Origin: Heligmosomoides polygyrus polygyrus
Lineage: Eukaryota; Nematoda; Chromadorea; Rhabditida; Heligmosomidae
Direction of reading: 5' to 3'
Length of the DNA: 64,000 nucleotides
Assembly: GCA_947396885.1 (NCBI GenBank)
Contig: OX377202.1
Location: forward strand, 67,924,643 to 67,988,642
Shown: piece after piece, positions 1-12,599 of the stretch
How positions within the stretch are numbered: the stretch's first letter is position 1
How the letters are laid out: every line of letters starts with the position of its first letter
The notes under the pieces: model-generated
Seen by the model: the letters and a program-made list of their open reading frames with translations, nothing else
Database searches by the model: none
Told to the model about the DNA's origin: nothing
Made by a program: the position numbers and the translations under genes

Positions 1-1422
1 TGTAGGAAGTCAGCCAACAGCTGGTTCTGGTGGGCAATGGTCATTAACACGACGTTTTAGCCTACACCTTTAACAAATGGAAGTATTGAAGCCAGCCAAC
101 CCCAGTGGAATGCGTCTCTAGTAAAATAGCGATAAAAATTTGTGCGGAATCGATGTAAGAATGTGAAACAGGGATAACAACGTTGTTTCGAACATCATTT
201 ACGCCACGTCCCCTTTCCCTACAATAACCTGGGATCATTTCGGATCAAGCGAGTCAAGTCGCAAGTCATTTAAAGGTGGTGCACATATTTCAATACACTA
301 TTATTTTGATTTAATGACCATAAAACTAATGGCCTCGATTCCTTATATGTGAGACCACTCCTCCAGCACATTATGTTCACTGCAATCTTCATTTAAGTGT
401 GAACGTCACACATAAAATACTCATTTTTGTCTGCGTTTAATGAACTCTTAACTTCAGCAGCAATTCCGACCACCTAAACCTAAGTTTCTTTATACTGTAA
501 ACGATGAAGCCAAAAGCAGTGCTTCACGATATATAAAGGATAAAGGTCGGCGTTAATCGATCACAGCATGGGATGCGCCACGCATTCTGCCTCTATGGAT
601 GTCGCAGAAACAATATGCATGAAGGTTCTTATATGAGAGCAGGCCGTGCGCATGCCAAACAACCTCAGGATGTAGACCATCTACCACAATTGTGGTAAAA
701 TTGGCCACATCCTAGTGGAGAGATGGAATGTTTGGAAAGCAAGAGCGGAATCTGAATCAAGAGAATCGATTCGGCACAGTCGACGTCTTCTCCTATTTAT
801 ACGCTTCTCAAGATATGTTTTAGAACTGAGTAGTCAAGTTACTTCGATCAAGTTTTTTTTTTTTTGCTGAAACAGCGCCAAATACTTTGACAGTCATCCT
901 ACAACACTTCTAGCTATAAGATTCAGGACATGGAGAGGAAAAATTTTGACTCATAGCGTTACTTGGAATACATCTGGTTTAGGCACTCTAACACACTACT
1001 CAGGATGGAGACTCAGTGACGCGATTTTCGGAAATCACGCAACTTTCTAACGCACAACTCCATGTAAGTTGCACCCACATCACTAACGATGCAAACACCC
1101 CGATGCACTGGATGAGTGCATACTTCCGTACAACAACAGAAGCTTTCGCGTTTTCTCACAACTAAAAAAAGGAATACCTAATGATCATTAAAACAGCTGA
1201 ACAACTTGGAGCACCCTCCACAGATAAAACAACTGAACGTAATAATATGCCCAAAACGGACAACAGCCAAATAAAAGGGAAACAATAAACAGCTAGAATC
1301 ACCCAGAACAGAAAGACCGACTGTGGCACATGAACTCTGCACCTTTTCAAAAACGTGATCCGCCTACTGCTAGAAACAGCATCAAAGTGACAGTTCCAAA
1401 GCAAATGCTAATAACAACCAAC
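1..1422. other. noncoding stretch at left edge
   Basis: No recognisable gene. It should hold the last intron, and possibly the last exons, of the SLC25A33/36-like gene, but I could not find the third carrier repeat here. There is a poly-T run near 848-866. The short ORFs look random. Confidence 0.4.
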
Positions 1423-4400
1423 CATCTTTCCCTTATCGTCGTCCTCGTTGTGATTTCGCAGCAGGAGACCTCGAAGGTGCTCATAGATAACGAACTGTAT
1501 CATTGTCTCTGACACACCAGCATACGAAGCCGTTACACCCTAAACACCAGCCACATGAGGAGACGCTCAAAAATAAGAATTAAAAGCGTTTAAAACGAAA
1601 TACCTTGTAGAAGCCCTTGATACCTTCACGTTTATAAACCCGTCGAATCATGGATAGTATACTGCACTTGCCCTGATACAGCTGCAACCGCGTTTTCACC
1701 AGCCATATCGGATTGACTGCCGATGCGGCGACAAACCCTGAAATATACCGAATCAAACAAAAATGCTCCCAAAGGTTGAGATGATTTCGTGTGAAGCTCA
1801 AGAAGTGTACATGCAAGTCATCCCCGAAAAACACTAAGTCAAAGACAATTTTCTTGCCTCAAATCCCTATCTGTTCGACAGGACACCGCAAAGCTCATTT
1901 TATGCGCAGCGCGTTCACAATCGCAACCCCACCCCTTCACCGCTATCGTCGGCGTTTTTTCAGCCGTTTCAGTTCACAAGACGAGAAACAGTGGCACAGA
2001 AGGGCTTTTGCCAACGTTGAAAATGCCGCCCTATCGTACTAAGGAAAAGTGCAAACCATTGATTCGCCATTTGCAAATGACCGCAGCTCGTGGCACTGAC
2101 GATTTGTAGCGCGTCTCAGAAAAGAAGCACTGTCTGCTAGCCCATAACATTCCGGCGACAACGACATTGTAAAGGTTGGAAACTCATACGAAGGCCCACA
2201 ATTTTTGAAAAATTAGTGAAATATGAATGGCAAGGAATGAGCTAGGCACCTGTCCATAAGTGTCTATACTATGTCGAATGTGTATGGACTTAATGCTTGC
2301 TACAACAGCTCGTCGTAAATCACTTCGCAATCCTACGATTTTTTTAAAGTTCAGCTAAACAAAATACACCGTAACTGGTTGTAAAACAGGAACTAATAAG
2401 GATAAGAGCGCGAACGAGCAATGACTACTGTCGGTCAATAACTACAGAGATCTGGGATTAAATGCAGTAAATAGTCAGACTGCTTGTTTAGATGTCTAAC
2501 TGCCTTTTGCCCGCTTTGTAGCTGGCCCACAGCCGCCTATGATACGCAGTGTGGGCAATGGACAAGCAGGAAGCGGTTCTTCGCGACAAACCAAACTGTA
2601 GGAATTGTCGTCGTCTACGACCTCTTGACATTTTGTAAGGCACATAGGGGCGGCTGCTGGGCAGTGTGAAGCGATCGACACTCTCTCTACCGCTTTGGTG
2701 AGCACCGGTAGGGCTCCACCACTGTGCCTCCTTCCAATAAATCTGAACACCGCTCTGTGTATATCTTTGCATCCATGGGCCACGATACCCAGGTATTCCG
2801 CGCCCATCCTGGTTGTCGTGAAAAGGTAGCGCGTCACAATCCAAGCCCGAAAATGTAGAAGTTGAAAAAATTTCGCAGTGAATTTCACTCGTTCGCATCC
2901 CAAGATCCGGTGGCACGCGGAGAGGTACTCTTCGCCCTCACCACTAAACACGGCAAAGCGATCTGAGAGCAACAAGGCTGACAAAGTTGAACCGCCGGCA
3001 AGCCATTGCAAGTCGAAAAACTGCGTCCGGTCCCCTGCTCAAACTGGCAAGGTTACGTGGTCGGCCGGCGCGGTGTTTTTATCGAATATCAATTGGCGCT
3101 ACAACCTCTCCTCCGAAAATTAGTAGAAAGCACTGATTCATCTACAGGTTGACCAACAAATGTCAATCTATAAGCCAAATCCATATCTAAACATATCCCG
3201 CTGCGATATCCCATATACATAGTGTTTAGTGAATCCACAAACGAGCGAATGTCTCCTTCATTCCTATTTACTAAATATATAGTAGGATGCTTCCTACTCC
3301 TCGGTAAAACGAATGCCGAGCATCATTTGTGATCCTTCCAGTGAATCACCTCTGCTAACTGTCCGATTCCGACCGAAAACTTAACTCGAGACCACGGCTT
3401 GTTAATGACCCAGTTGTTAGTCAGTTGATCACCCTTTGCAACCAGCCACCACTGAGGCGTCTGTGCCAGTTTCTCGTCCACGCCGCCAGCAGCGGGCGGC
3501 GGTGCACGTGACATGCATGTGCTCCCGAGCCGTGCAAAGGAATTAGAGGCGTAGTCCTACGCAGTTGTTGACAAACCGCTCTATCGACGCCACAGCGACG
3601 ACCGATGTCACGAGGGGACGAAACTAGCAGCACATCACGTGGACGGCTCGGAGTTTTAGAAAACACGCGCACGGATGCATCAGCACGAAAGCGTTAGAAC
3701 GACTCCTTTTGTGGAACGAAGAGTTGAGTCACCTGCTGTGCCTGCGCTCACCATATGTACAATGGCGCTGTTGGGAACAAATATCTCCGATTCATTCCAT
3801 ATCCGCTTGCTTGTTGAGTACGAGTAGAAATACACAGCCCTTAAGGTATGCAATTAAAAATTAGAAAACAAATTTAACAGAGGCATTACTACAGAGGCGC
3901 ATACTCACTTAGAAGGAGCAACGCCCACGAGGTTCGGCAGAAGTCCTTTGTACAGTCCACCGATGCCTTCGTTCTTCACGATGTAGCTGTAAAAGTCCAG
4001 GTAATTTGTAATCTAGCAGGAAGATCGCAGCAATTTTCAGCAGTAACATTTTGGCAACACAGCAGCGCCTACAGAGCAGCCAAATACTTAAGATCAGCAC
4101 CCTTCCTGAAACCATGCATCTTTTGTTAAAACTTTAGAACCTGTCCAGGACAGGGTAAGACTAGTAGGTAAAATGCCGCCATATAAAGCGGCTATAATAG
4201 AAAGTAGGAGTTATTCAGTGCTGTCAAAGCAAGTTCACTGGAAACATGATGGTTCTGCTAAACATCGTTTCTATGCTATTTTGTTCATTAAAAGCTAATA
4301 AAGCCACCCTGCATTAAGATAATTTCTAGGAACCAAAAACCTACATGTATGATGCCTCTCGGCACATTCCACGATTCCTTCCGGACTAATATTATAAAAC

Positions 4401-7400
4401 TCTGCGCCAAGCAATCGATTCTCTATTGGATTTAGATACATCTAGATGATGCTATGCAGGTAGATCATCTGAGGCGGGTTATAGCGACAGATGAGACGCA
4501 ATTCTGGCCTAGCAAAAAGAAGGGCGCTTTGTACTTCCACAACTCGAGAGGTCAAAGAGGGGTTTAAAAATTTCTCCCAAATCTCGCACAGGAAATTATT
4601 TGGAGTGCTGACCACGAATTTGACATCCGTTTTTGAAATTTCGGCCGCTAACGGTAAATGACGGTAGGTACGGGTGACTGGGCTGTCTAGGTCATAATCA
4701 CCGATCTCTCCCAAACTTCGCCCAGGAGGGGTATTTGGAGTTTTGATCACGAATCTGACAATCTTTTCTGCGTATTAAGCTGGAGTACGGTAGATTACGG
4801 AAGGTGCGGGTGACTAAGGTCACGGTGACCTAGACAGTCATAGGCACTCGTACCTACCGTAATCAGCCGAAATTTCAGAAACGGATGTCAGAGTCGTGAT
4901 CAGCACCCCACCCCAGGGCGAAGTTGAGGCGAAAAATTTCTCCACCTATCCTCAGCCTCTGGAATCCTAAAAGTACAACGGCCCAAAAGAAGCGCAGGGG
5001 TTTTTCTCTATGAACACGCTACGCCTTACTAATGCATTCTAAAGGCACGTGAAGAGGACCATACCCTTAGAAATTATCGCATAATAGATACGAGCAGCCC
5101 CCACACTTTCATATCAGAAAACAGTGAACAGTCAGAAGATAAATGAAAGCCAGAAAGAGGGAGATGACGTTCTCCTCGTCCTCGGAGCGAAAATCCCATC
5201 ATGTGGCCCACCAATCTACACGACACGGACGAACGAACTTTGCTGGCTGGCACCCGCTCAAGCAAGTTGACGTCCAAGGGAGCCCATATGTCACATGAGA
5301 TTACAGGCAGTTAAACGAGTGTTCAGTTATAATTTCCATGTACATAAAGATAGCTCAAATGAAAAAGACATTGGGTGATAAGGAAACGGTTTTCTGCAGC
5401 AACCTTCACGGAGCAATATCAACATCAGAAGACATTACGAAGAACAACAGTGACAACTGCATTCTGATCCAATGTTTTCAGAACTATCGGGAGAAAAAAT
5501 GATTGCTAACCAGCTACATGACAGCACCTTTCCTGCTCCATGAAACAAGCAAGTCTTAGGACTCTTAGAGAGGAAATCCGCAGTTCCAGCAATGGACACA
5601 ATGAACTCACAAACCGCTACTCAGCAAACATTCGCTGTATGATAAGTAAAAAACAGAGCCAATAAATGTTTCCTACAACGACTTCTCGAGAACTAATACG
5701 CTTTAACAGCTAAATGACTTTCCATAGGATACCCCAAACTGAGACACTCAGAAAGATGTAATGCTGCACTCACGAAAAATAACGTATTATATTTAACCGC
5801 CGCCGTGGAGCGTTTGAAGGTTCTTGTACCTGCGACTGAACAAACCGCGCCAGGTCCAGAGACATTGCATTACGGCTAACGTCATCTAAAACAAGAGGAA
5901 TAGCACACAATGGAACGATGCGCCTGTCACTGACGTGGAACTCACTTTTTGCAGACAACCGACCCAGGAAATCCATGCCCAGCCGGCGGTTGCTTTCTGA
6001 AACGTCCTTAGAACAACAGGCTAAAACTCATTGAATTGGACATATCTACATGGAAGAGGTAGATAACTCAAAGAAGGAAGAGAAGTATGGAGCGAACAAC
6101 TCACCAAGAAAATGTCTGTAGGTGGAGGACAATGGTCCCTGCGGTGGTGTCGTTTTACGTGGTATTGAAGGCGGCGAGCCCCCAGAACGGCAACCTAAAC
6201 CTCTAACATAGAATTTAGAAGGAGTATTTCCACCAACTTTCAGTGTCACTTCTGGGAAAAGGCAGTGACTGACCCACAAAAGGTCTGCTGGAACAAAGTT
6301 AGGATGTGGTGACGCAGTGAATCCTGGACACAGCCATTTAGCCAGCAGCTTGTTGCCGTATAAAAACTGAGAGTAAGTACGCGTAGTTACAGTTTTCAGA
6401 ATACGATTAGCGGAACAGGGACGTCAAACACCAGAACGCAATCACGAGGCATCGTAGTGCTTGAAATACAATGACTTTCAGTTTCTTAGGCAGTAGGATG
6501 ACCATGTCTAGAATCACTGTATTACAAAACAGTTAAGTAAAGCGAAGAAGAATGAGGGCGTAGTGGCGCAGACCAGGAAAGACCGGCTGCCGCGTGCACC
6601 CTGATTCCAGGTTCTAGCTCGGCTCCCGTTTAAGTCAACCAAGTCTCCCATTGCTCCGGGGTCGGCGAGTTGATACCAGATTTGTCTGAAAAGGGCAAAA
6701 GACCAGCGTCCGGTAGGTAGCTTAAATGCGTATTTGATCTACGCAATCAACTGCACTCGGCCGCGGACGAAGAAGTCAGTGTGTTGTCCTTTCCAGTCAC
6801 TGTATAGGACAAAAACGCATCCAAATTGCCTCCATGGTATGCTGTAGGAGTAGAATACGTAGCGCATCCCACAACGTGATTGATTAACGCCATTCTTTAT
6901 CGCTTGATTCTTATCCCTGAAATCTCTACAAATAAAGATTTCGCCCTGCTCAACTGTATCGTTGGCTCTGCCTCTAATAAGAGATATGATTAGTATAACA
7001 AACCGCTGCCCAGAACCTAAATTCCTAATATCCTGTGGTAGAGGAACTGCCACTATTGCAGCGATCTGGTCCAATAGAAAAGAAGAAAGGAATCCATTGA
7101 ATTGTGGATGAATAACGATGCGAAAACTACCTCACTCCGAAATTTTCTCGTTTGTCGCCCTTCGGCACCTTATAACGTGATTTTTTGACGAATAGCCAAC
7201 AATAAACAACAACAGGAAGAAATAGCCTCCAGAGCTAGAAATACTGAAACTGCTACGGACTACGCAACCTTAGCATTCAGCACCACCCTACAAATGGACT
7301 TCCACTAAACCCTGCTATTACACCGATGCTGATTCCCCAAGAAACTCGCGCAATTCTTGGGAGCAACAAAATCATATTAGACTGCTGAGAAAGCATATAG

Positions 7401-10033
7401 CGAATAGATAATGAAGCTGAACAGAGGAGTAAATCAAATTTGATAAGCAAATACTCACTGCCTTGACTAGTACTCGGTCCAGCTGGCGTGATACCTTTGC
7501 TCGACTGCATCCTAGTCTTTATTACTTCTAGTGGACACGTTATACACGTACCTAAACGAAACAGGATTTAACACATATTCGAATAACGGGGAAGGAAGGC
7601 AGATGAACAGCTGCGTAAATGTACGTCCGAATGAATAAATCTAAGTACTGGGACAATTCGCTTGATTCTTTTGCAAGTGCTCCAATCAACCAAATTCCTT
7701 TGCAAGCGTGGACCGAGGGTATCCACCTTTGCTGTCCCACAACGCCCAATGAAATTGTCCAAAACTTTCAAACTGAAGTCACACAAGGATACTTGTGCAT
7801 GACTGTCGCAAGAGAACATTAATTTCTTCATGGACTAACGCTGGCACATATAGAATAGATAGATACAGGCTCGACAACCCCTCGCAATTTGCGCTTAGGA
7901 ACGCTCCAAATGCTATCGTGCCCAGGTGCTTGGACCTCCGAACAAAAGTTCAAATAATTGCCTATCCTTCTAGCGTACAATTTCCCGTTACCAGACCAGA
8001 CTATGCGGGGGGGGGGGGGGGGGGGAGGAGCGGTAGAGGCACTCTGTACTTTTTTCTCACGCACTTAGAATAATGGGCCTAACAATGAGACCGCAACGTC
8101 AATCTAGGACATTTACGCATCCTTGCGCATAAGATGACCAGCACGAAACCCTTATTAGGAACTCAAACGATGACAAGTTACGATCAAGTCGGGTATCAGA
8201 CCTGTAGCCCTCGATTTCCACGCAACCATAGGCAAACACGATTACGCTTACAATTTTATTGATCTCTCACACTAGTTGTCTCCTTCCTTGACGATCTCAT
8301 CAACTCGTCTTTGAAGAAAGCTGCCACAGAGCGGTATCGGGGCATTTCTTGCCAGAAACACAGGGGTTCAAACCAGTCGCAACAAGGGGCTGTTGCTTCC
8401 CAGTCGCAAAAATTTGTTTCTAATGGTATGTATTTAAGGGCTCTGTGAAAGCAATTAAACAATTACGCGTGACCCTCAAATACACCAATATTCCTCGGAC
8501 GACCAAACAGGTATATAACAACCGCAAAATGACCGATAGTAGGGAAAAGAAGGGTGCTATTGGGGTAAGGTGTGCGTAAGCTCTATATATGAGAGAGAAC
8601 GGTGAAAGTTGGATGCAATCCTAGTTTGGCTGGCCATCCACAGTTGCGGAAATTGCTGTACTCCACTCAGCCTCATCACCTCCGAAATTGCCCCTGTGCT
8701 CTCACATTATGAAGCAGTCACTGCGACTCGTGCAGATTCAGGACAGGGGTGCTGCGGCTAAACTAGGTCTGGTTCCAGTAACAGGGACTCTACCTTGGAA
8801 ACCGAAAGTACGGGATTTGGTGACATATCAAAGCAAAGGAATTCGCGTCACACCCGTTTTTCTACTTTATGTTCCCATGGGCGAGTGGAGCGCAGTCGAA
8901 GGGGGCGCCGGCTATGGTGTGCACCCGACACCAGGCTCTTGGTTCGGATTTCCTGCCCAGGCCAACCAAGCCCTCCATCCCTCCTGGGTCGGTGGATCGG
9001 TACCAGATTTGTCTTGGAAGGACCTGGCATGCCCATCGATTGGCCACCGCATGTTTTTGCATAGGCCAAATATGCATTCAAAGTGTTCCTCAACATGTAG
9101 AAGTAGAATGCGTGGCGCATCCCACAAGGGATTGAGCAACGCAGCCCCCATCGTTTATCCTACAACCCCCTGGCTTAGAATGACGTCGTGCGACAATGAT
9201 CTCGTCAGTTTTTGTTACGTCGTTTTTACACGTTTCTTCTGGAAAACGTTTGCTGACGGGCAGCCCGCTGCAACGGCATCACTGGTACTTCAAAAGTTCC
9301 GGCTCTTTCCATCGTTCCCGAATCCAGGTTTGTTCGCGAAACACCGAGGATTCCGCCGTGGTATTTTGCCTTCCTACTTAATAGGTACCGGATAGAGAAT
9401 CTCATAGCGATGCCCCATCTGCAGGGGTAAGCACTTCATCAGCAGTTGCATGCGCATCTACTATTACATGCGCTTATGTTTTCTGCCTTTATAGAAGACC
9501 TATGAGCTGGATGCGGACGTATCATAGTGAGAGGTGGCAGGCTAAGCTGGCAGCTGCGTCTGTCATCCAGTGTCACAAGACCGCATTTCCTGAATAAGTG
9601 CCCTCAATCAAATTCAAGGAAGGGGATCTAGAGTTAAAACACCGTAAGCTTTTTCCTAGAGCAAACTTAAATTTCCACGACAGAGGGCGACTGCAGACCT
9701 ATACCAGATGAAATACTAAGTAAATGAAAGCTTTCTCAAGGACAGCTGAAGAAGAGGCGCGAGTAGCTCGTTTAGGCGGCAGATCCCGTCGGGAGCGGAC
9801 ATGTGCTGCTTGGCCTCCCTGCGCTCCACTGAATTTGTCAAGAGCTCCGACTACTGCCCGTGATGTGACGATTCCCGGATAAATTCGGGGAGGGAAGACG
9901 TTGCATGCGAGAGTGGACCCTATTGCCGCTTTTTTACAGATCCGAAAGGCAAAAGGAGCAACAATTTGCGGGCGTTACCTGCAGTCCCTCCAACAGCTCC
10001 TCCAACGAAATGGATAAGTGCTTCGCGATCCAT
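1423..10033 (-). CDS. SLC25A33/36: mitochondrial carrier, SLC25A33/36-like (3' end missing)
   Basis: Inner mitochondrial membrane transporter of the pyrimidine-nucleotide carrier group, by family resemblance. Exons that join in phase on the minus strand: 10033-9979 (ATG, ends GGT-A-G), 7551-7459, 6287-6105, 5996-5946, 5885-5774, 3986-3909, 3839-3733, 1737-1604, 1539-1423. The first carrier motif CPLEVIKTR is in exon 2 and the second, NPIWLVKTR, in exon 8. The motifs LVGVAPSK (exon 6), EGIKGFYK (exon 8) and SYAGVSETMIQFVIYE (exon 9) are typical of SLC25A33/36. Exons 3-5 encode a long Pro/Ser/Arg-rich linker between repeats 1 and 2. The third repeat is not visible, so the gene probably runs off the left edge; otherwise exon 9 reads to a TAG at 1408-1410. 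About 310 residues are visible, near the length expected of a carrier lacking its last repeat. The exons and phases are seen directly; the substrate is inferred from the family. Confidence 0.88.
1738..3732 (-). other. intron 7 of the carrier gene
   Basis: A 2-kb intron between exons 3839-3733 and 1737-1604, bounded by GTGACT and TTTCAG on the minus strand. It contains an open frame of 171 codons on the minus strand (2496-3011) that resembles no family I know and lacks splice support; I treat it as chance. Confidence 0.6.
3987..5773 (-). other. intron 5 of the carrier gene
   Basis: A 1.8-kb intron between GTGAGT at 5773 and TTTTACAG at 3987. Its middle holds a palindromic MITE-like repeat (listed separately). 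No exon-like reading was found in the remainder. Confidence 0.6.
4480..5010. repeat. foldback MITE-like repeat in carrier intron
   Basis: The left arm (about 4490-4690) and right arm (about 4820-5005) are imperfect inverted copies: the left reads through GACATCCGTTTTTGAAATTT and GACGGTAGGTACGGGTGAC, and the right holds their reverse complements. A third, partial direct copy lies at 4700-4810 (CGCCCAGGAGGGGTATTTGG). No ORF is conserved. The size and structure suggest a non-autonomous DNA element. Confidence 0.6.
6550..6900 (+). repeat. tRNA-like dispersed repeat, family S1, copy 1
   Basis: Contains GTAGTGGCGCAG (A-box-like), a segment ending TACCAGATTTGTCTG, and further on GCGCATCCCACAA. The same blocks occur at 8880-9150 and, in part, at 46,690-47,110. 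It lies in intron 2 of the carrier gene. A tRNA-derived SINE is likely; the boundaries are approximate. Confidence 0.5.
8006..8025 (+). repeat. poly-G tract (about 19 G)
   Basis: An uninterrupted G run, followed by AGGAGCGGTAG, in intron 1 of the carrier gene. It could form a G-quadruplex and is likely length-variable. Confidence 0.9.
8880..9150 (+). repeat. tRNA-like dispersed repeat, family S1, copy 2
   Basis: Shares GGTACCAGATTTGTCTTGG, TTCGGATTTCCTGCCCAGG and GCGTGGCGCATCCCACAA with the copies at 6.6 and 46.7-47.1 kb. It lies in intron 1 of the carrier gene. It explains the cluster of overlapping open frames in this stretch. Confidence 0.55.
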
Positions 10034-12599
10034 GAACATTCTCTAAAGACTGCGACGGAATCAGAAGAACACGTTTATCATCCAGCGGCATTGAGACGCG
10101 GTGCGACGCAGAAATGTCAACCACAAAGAACAACCACCACAGATCGATTAGATACGTGACGCATTCTAATGAAAAATCGATACTTCAGCAAACCCTCGGG
10201 CCCGCCTTATCAGGAGACACTGTCGGAAGGAGTCGGAAGAAGCTGAAAGCCCTAATCCAAGTCTTCGCAAAGAAACTCTGCTTGGGAAGAGAAGTTCATG
10301 GGTCGAAATGGCAGGCAGGACCGGTTTCTAGTGAGTCTTTCGAAAACGGCGGATTTTGCGACTCAGCGGGCTGAAAACAACAGGTCGAGAAGGCTTCTAA
10401 GTCGGAGCCGCTCCGCTGGTGCGTCCATCGCCAGAAACCCCAAATGAGGAGAACGGGGCCATGTAGCGGACGGGCGGCGGCTGACGCACAGTCCGGGTCG
10501 TTATCACGTGCACCGGCGGATCCAGCGATCACACGACAACAGCCGGCCCTCACCCGCACAAGTACGACCGGTCTGGCTCCCCACGGGTGGCCCCCACAGA
10601 CGGCGGAGCCCTTGGCAAGCTCACTGCGACCCGTGCACCGCAAAAGGACGGCAGATTCCGCGGACCAGTACGAAAAGCTGCGCCACTGACGCAGTGTGGC
10701 TCTACGGAACGGCAGCAGCGGAGCGAGGAGGGTGTCGTTGCGGAGACAAAGGTCGTCGGTGTCGTCGACGTCAGGGAAGATAAGAGAGGCGCCTAGCAGG
10801 GCGAAGTTTGTCAGGCGCAAGGAGACGGAGCTGCTGCTGCTGGTGACGGCGGACTATCGCTCTTCGCCGCTGGACGGCCACGTGCTGCCCACCCGCGGTG
10901 CACGTGCACCGGGCGCCTCGCCCATCTGCGCCCGCGGTGCCGACCCCACACTGGGTCGGGATCCAGGGGAGGACTTGGTACCCGTTGGGGAGAGGGCGCA
11001 GTGGCGAGCAGGCACGTCTGAGGTGGACTTCTCTCGAGCTGAGACGGAACGGACGCGGCGTTTGCAGGGCAGCGCAGACTCGCCGTCCCAGCAGACCGGG
11101 TGCACTTGTGCGGCGGTCACCATAGCACAGATGGAGTCCACGAAGGGCGGCGCGGTCGGGAGGCCATCCCCACTCTGCACCGGGCGACCGGGGTACGATT
11201 CCTGGCGGCGCACTCAAGCATGACGGAGGCCGAAGCGTGTGAAGAACTGAGCGACGCTTTCCTACTTGGAACGGAGCACTATGGATGCGGACAGTACCGC
11301 GAATAAAATTGCCTTCCCCAGTCGCTCATCACATCCCCTCCCATTAGGGTAGCTCTAGATTTCCAGCGAAATATAATGGCGCCATCTTTTACCGTCAACG
11401 AAATTCAGGAGAGCCGTTAATGGGAAACCACAGCAAAGAGATATTGCACACACTTATAGGTCCCACCGAATTAGGAAAGTTGAACCATAACACTTCCCCA
11501 CTATTGCTGTCACAACATTCATGACACCAATCCACTTGATGGGTAGGAGTTTGCTACCGCCTCAAGTTTCATAGTGAATGTTCCTCAACATCTGGGTCCA
11601 AAGGATTGAAAAAGAGAAAGTGAGCGTATGTAATGTACTATGGCATAACGTTCTACATATTAGCAATTTAAAGCACAGCAATTGTTTCGTTCATTGATTA
11701 GGGCGCACAGCTTGTGCAGTTGATGAAATGAAATATTCGAACAACCTGATTTTTCTGACTGTTCGAATTGGAACACATTCAAAAACCGCGATTTTTTGAC
11801 AAATTTTTTCGAATTGGAATATTCAAATTCGAATGCAAGTCATTCGAACACCTCTTCGAATAGGTCTTTAGAGCAGAAGTATAGTAAGTAGAGGAGGATT
11901 GCAGGTGACATTTCTAGAGGGCGTCAACAGAGAGTTGTCATGAACTCTGTGAAGGTTCGCAGCAAATGTAGCAGCATAATCGAGCAGTGTAATGCCTTTT
12001 AGCACTATCAACATGCCTGCGGGGTCTATAAGATATCGCACAGATTCTTCCGTCCGAAGCAGCACTTGTTCGGGCAGCCACATACTACTAAGGTTGGGAG
12101 GAGCAGCATGAGAACTTCTGACCGTGAGAGATTTCGGCCATCTGTCGGCATCCTTACCGCTGCTATGGCGAATCTCCGTGTCTGCTGCTAGAACGAATAT
12201 TCTTGACATTCTTCGTTTTGTCTGCTTGTCTGACAGCAAGGCAATTTTTTTAGAAAACCTGTGAGCGATCCGAAAGCAACTCAGGAGATCCAGAACGACT
12301 GCTGCAACGGCATCGGTCACGCAGGAACGCACGCTTTAGATCTTTGCTTGGAATCTTCGTCAGCTCAGCTGCACAGATTATGTCATTATTAGGAATTGGC
12401 CGAAAAGTTTTGGCTTTCTTCGGCGAATCACCTGTGACCGTGAAGTTCTAAATGAAATAAAAGCAACCAAACACCGTTGTAACAGCTTACAACCTCGATG
12501 CCAGCCACTAAAGGCTTAATAAAGCTGAGTGGAATCATTTCTATCAAGACCCTCAGTTTCACTAGTCCCAAGCTGATGTCAGCGGCCGGCTCATCCCGA
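10034..12599. other. upstream region of carrier gene, with GC-rich block
   Basis: The carrier's start codon is at 10033-10031 on the minus strand. Upstream, about 10,380-11,250 is much richer in G+C than the rest of the window and carries long overlapping open frames on both strands, as GC-rich DNA often does. A B-box-like string GGGGTACGATTCCTGG occurs near 11,190. Beyond 11,300 the sequence is AT-rich with no gene seen; a 154-codon minus-strand frame (11,868-12,332) has no recognisable domain. Confidence 0.4.

Noticed and set aside
2496..3011. 171-codon minus-strand frame
   Set aside because: Inside a carrier intron with no recognised domain or splice support; overlapping frames exist on both strands.
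8688..9395. 235-codon plus-strand frame
   Set aside because: Lies over an S1 repeat copy that recurs elsewhere with broken frames; no domain, and it sits in an intron of the carrier gene.
10296..11223. Long overlapping frames on both strands
   Set aside because: GC-rich DNA gives long chance frames; no domain recognised. Kept only as a composition finding.
11868..12332. 154-codon minus-strand frame
   Set aside because: No motif, no splice evidence and no matching neighbour.
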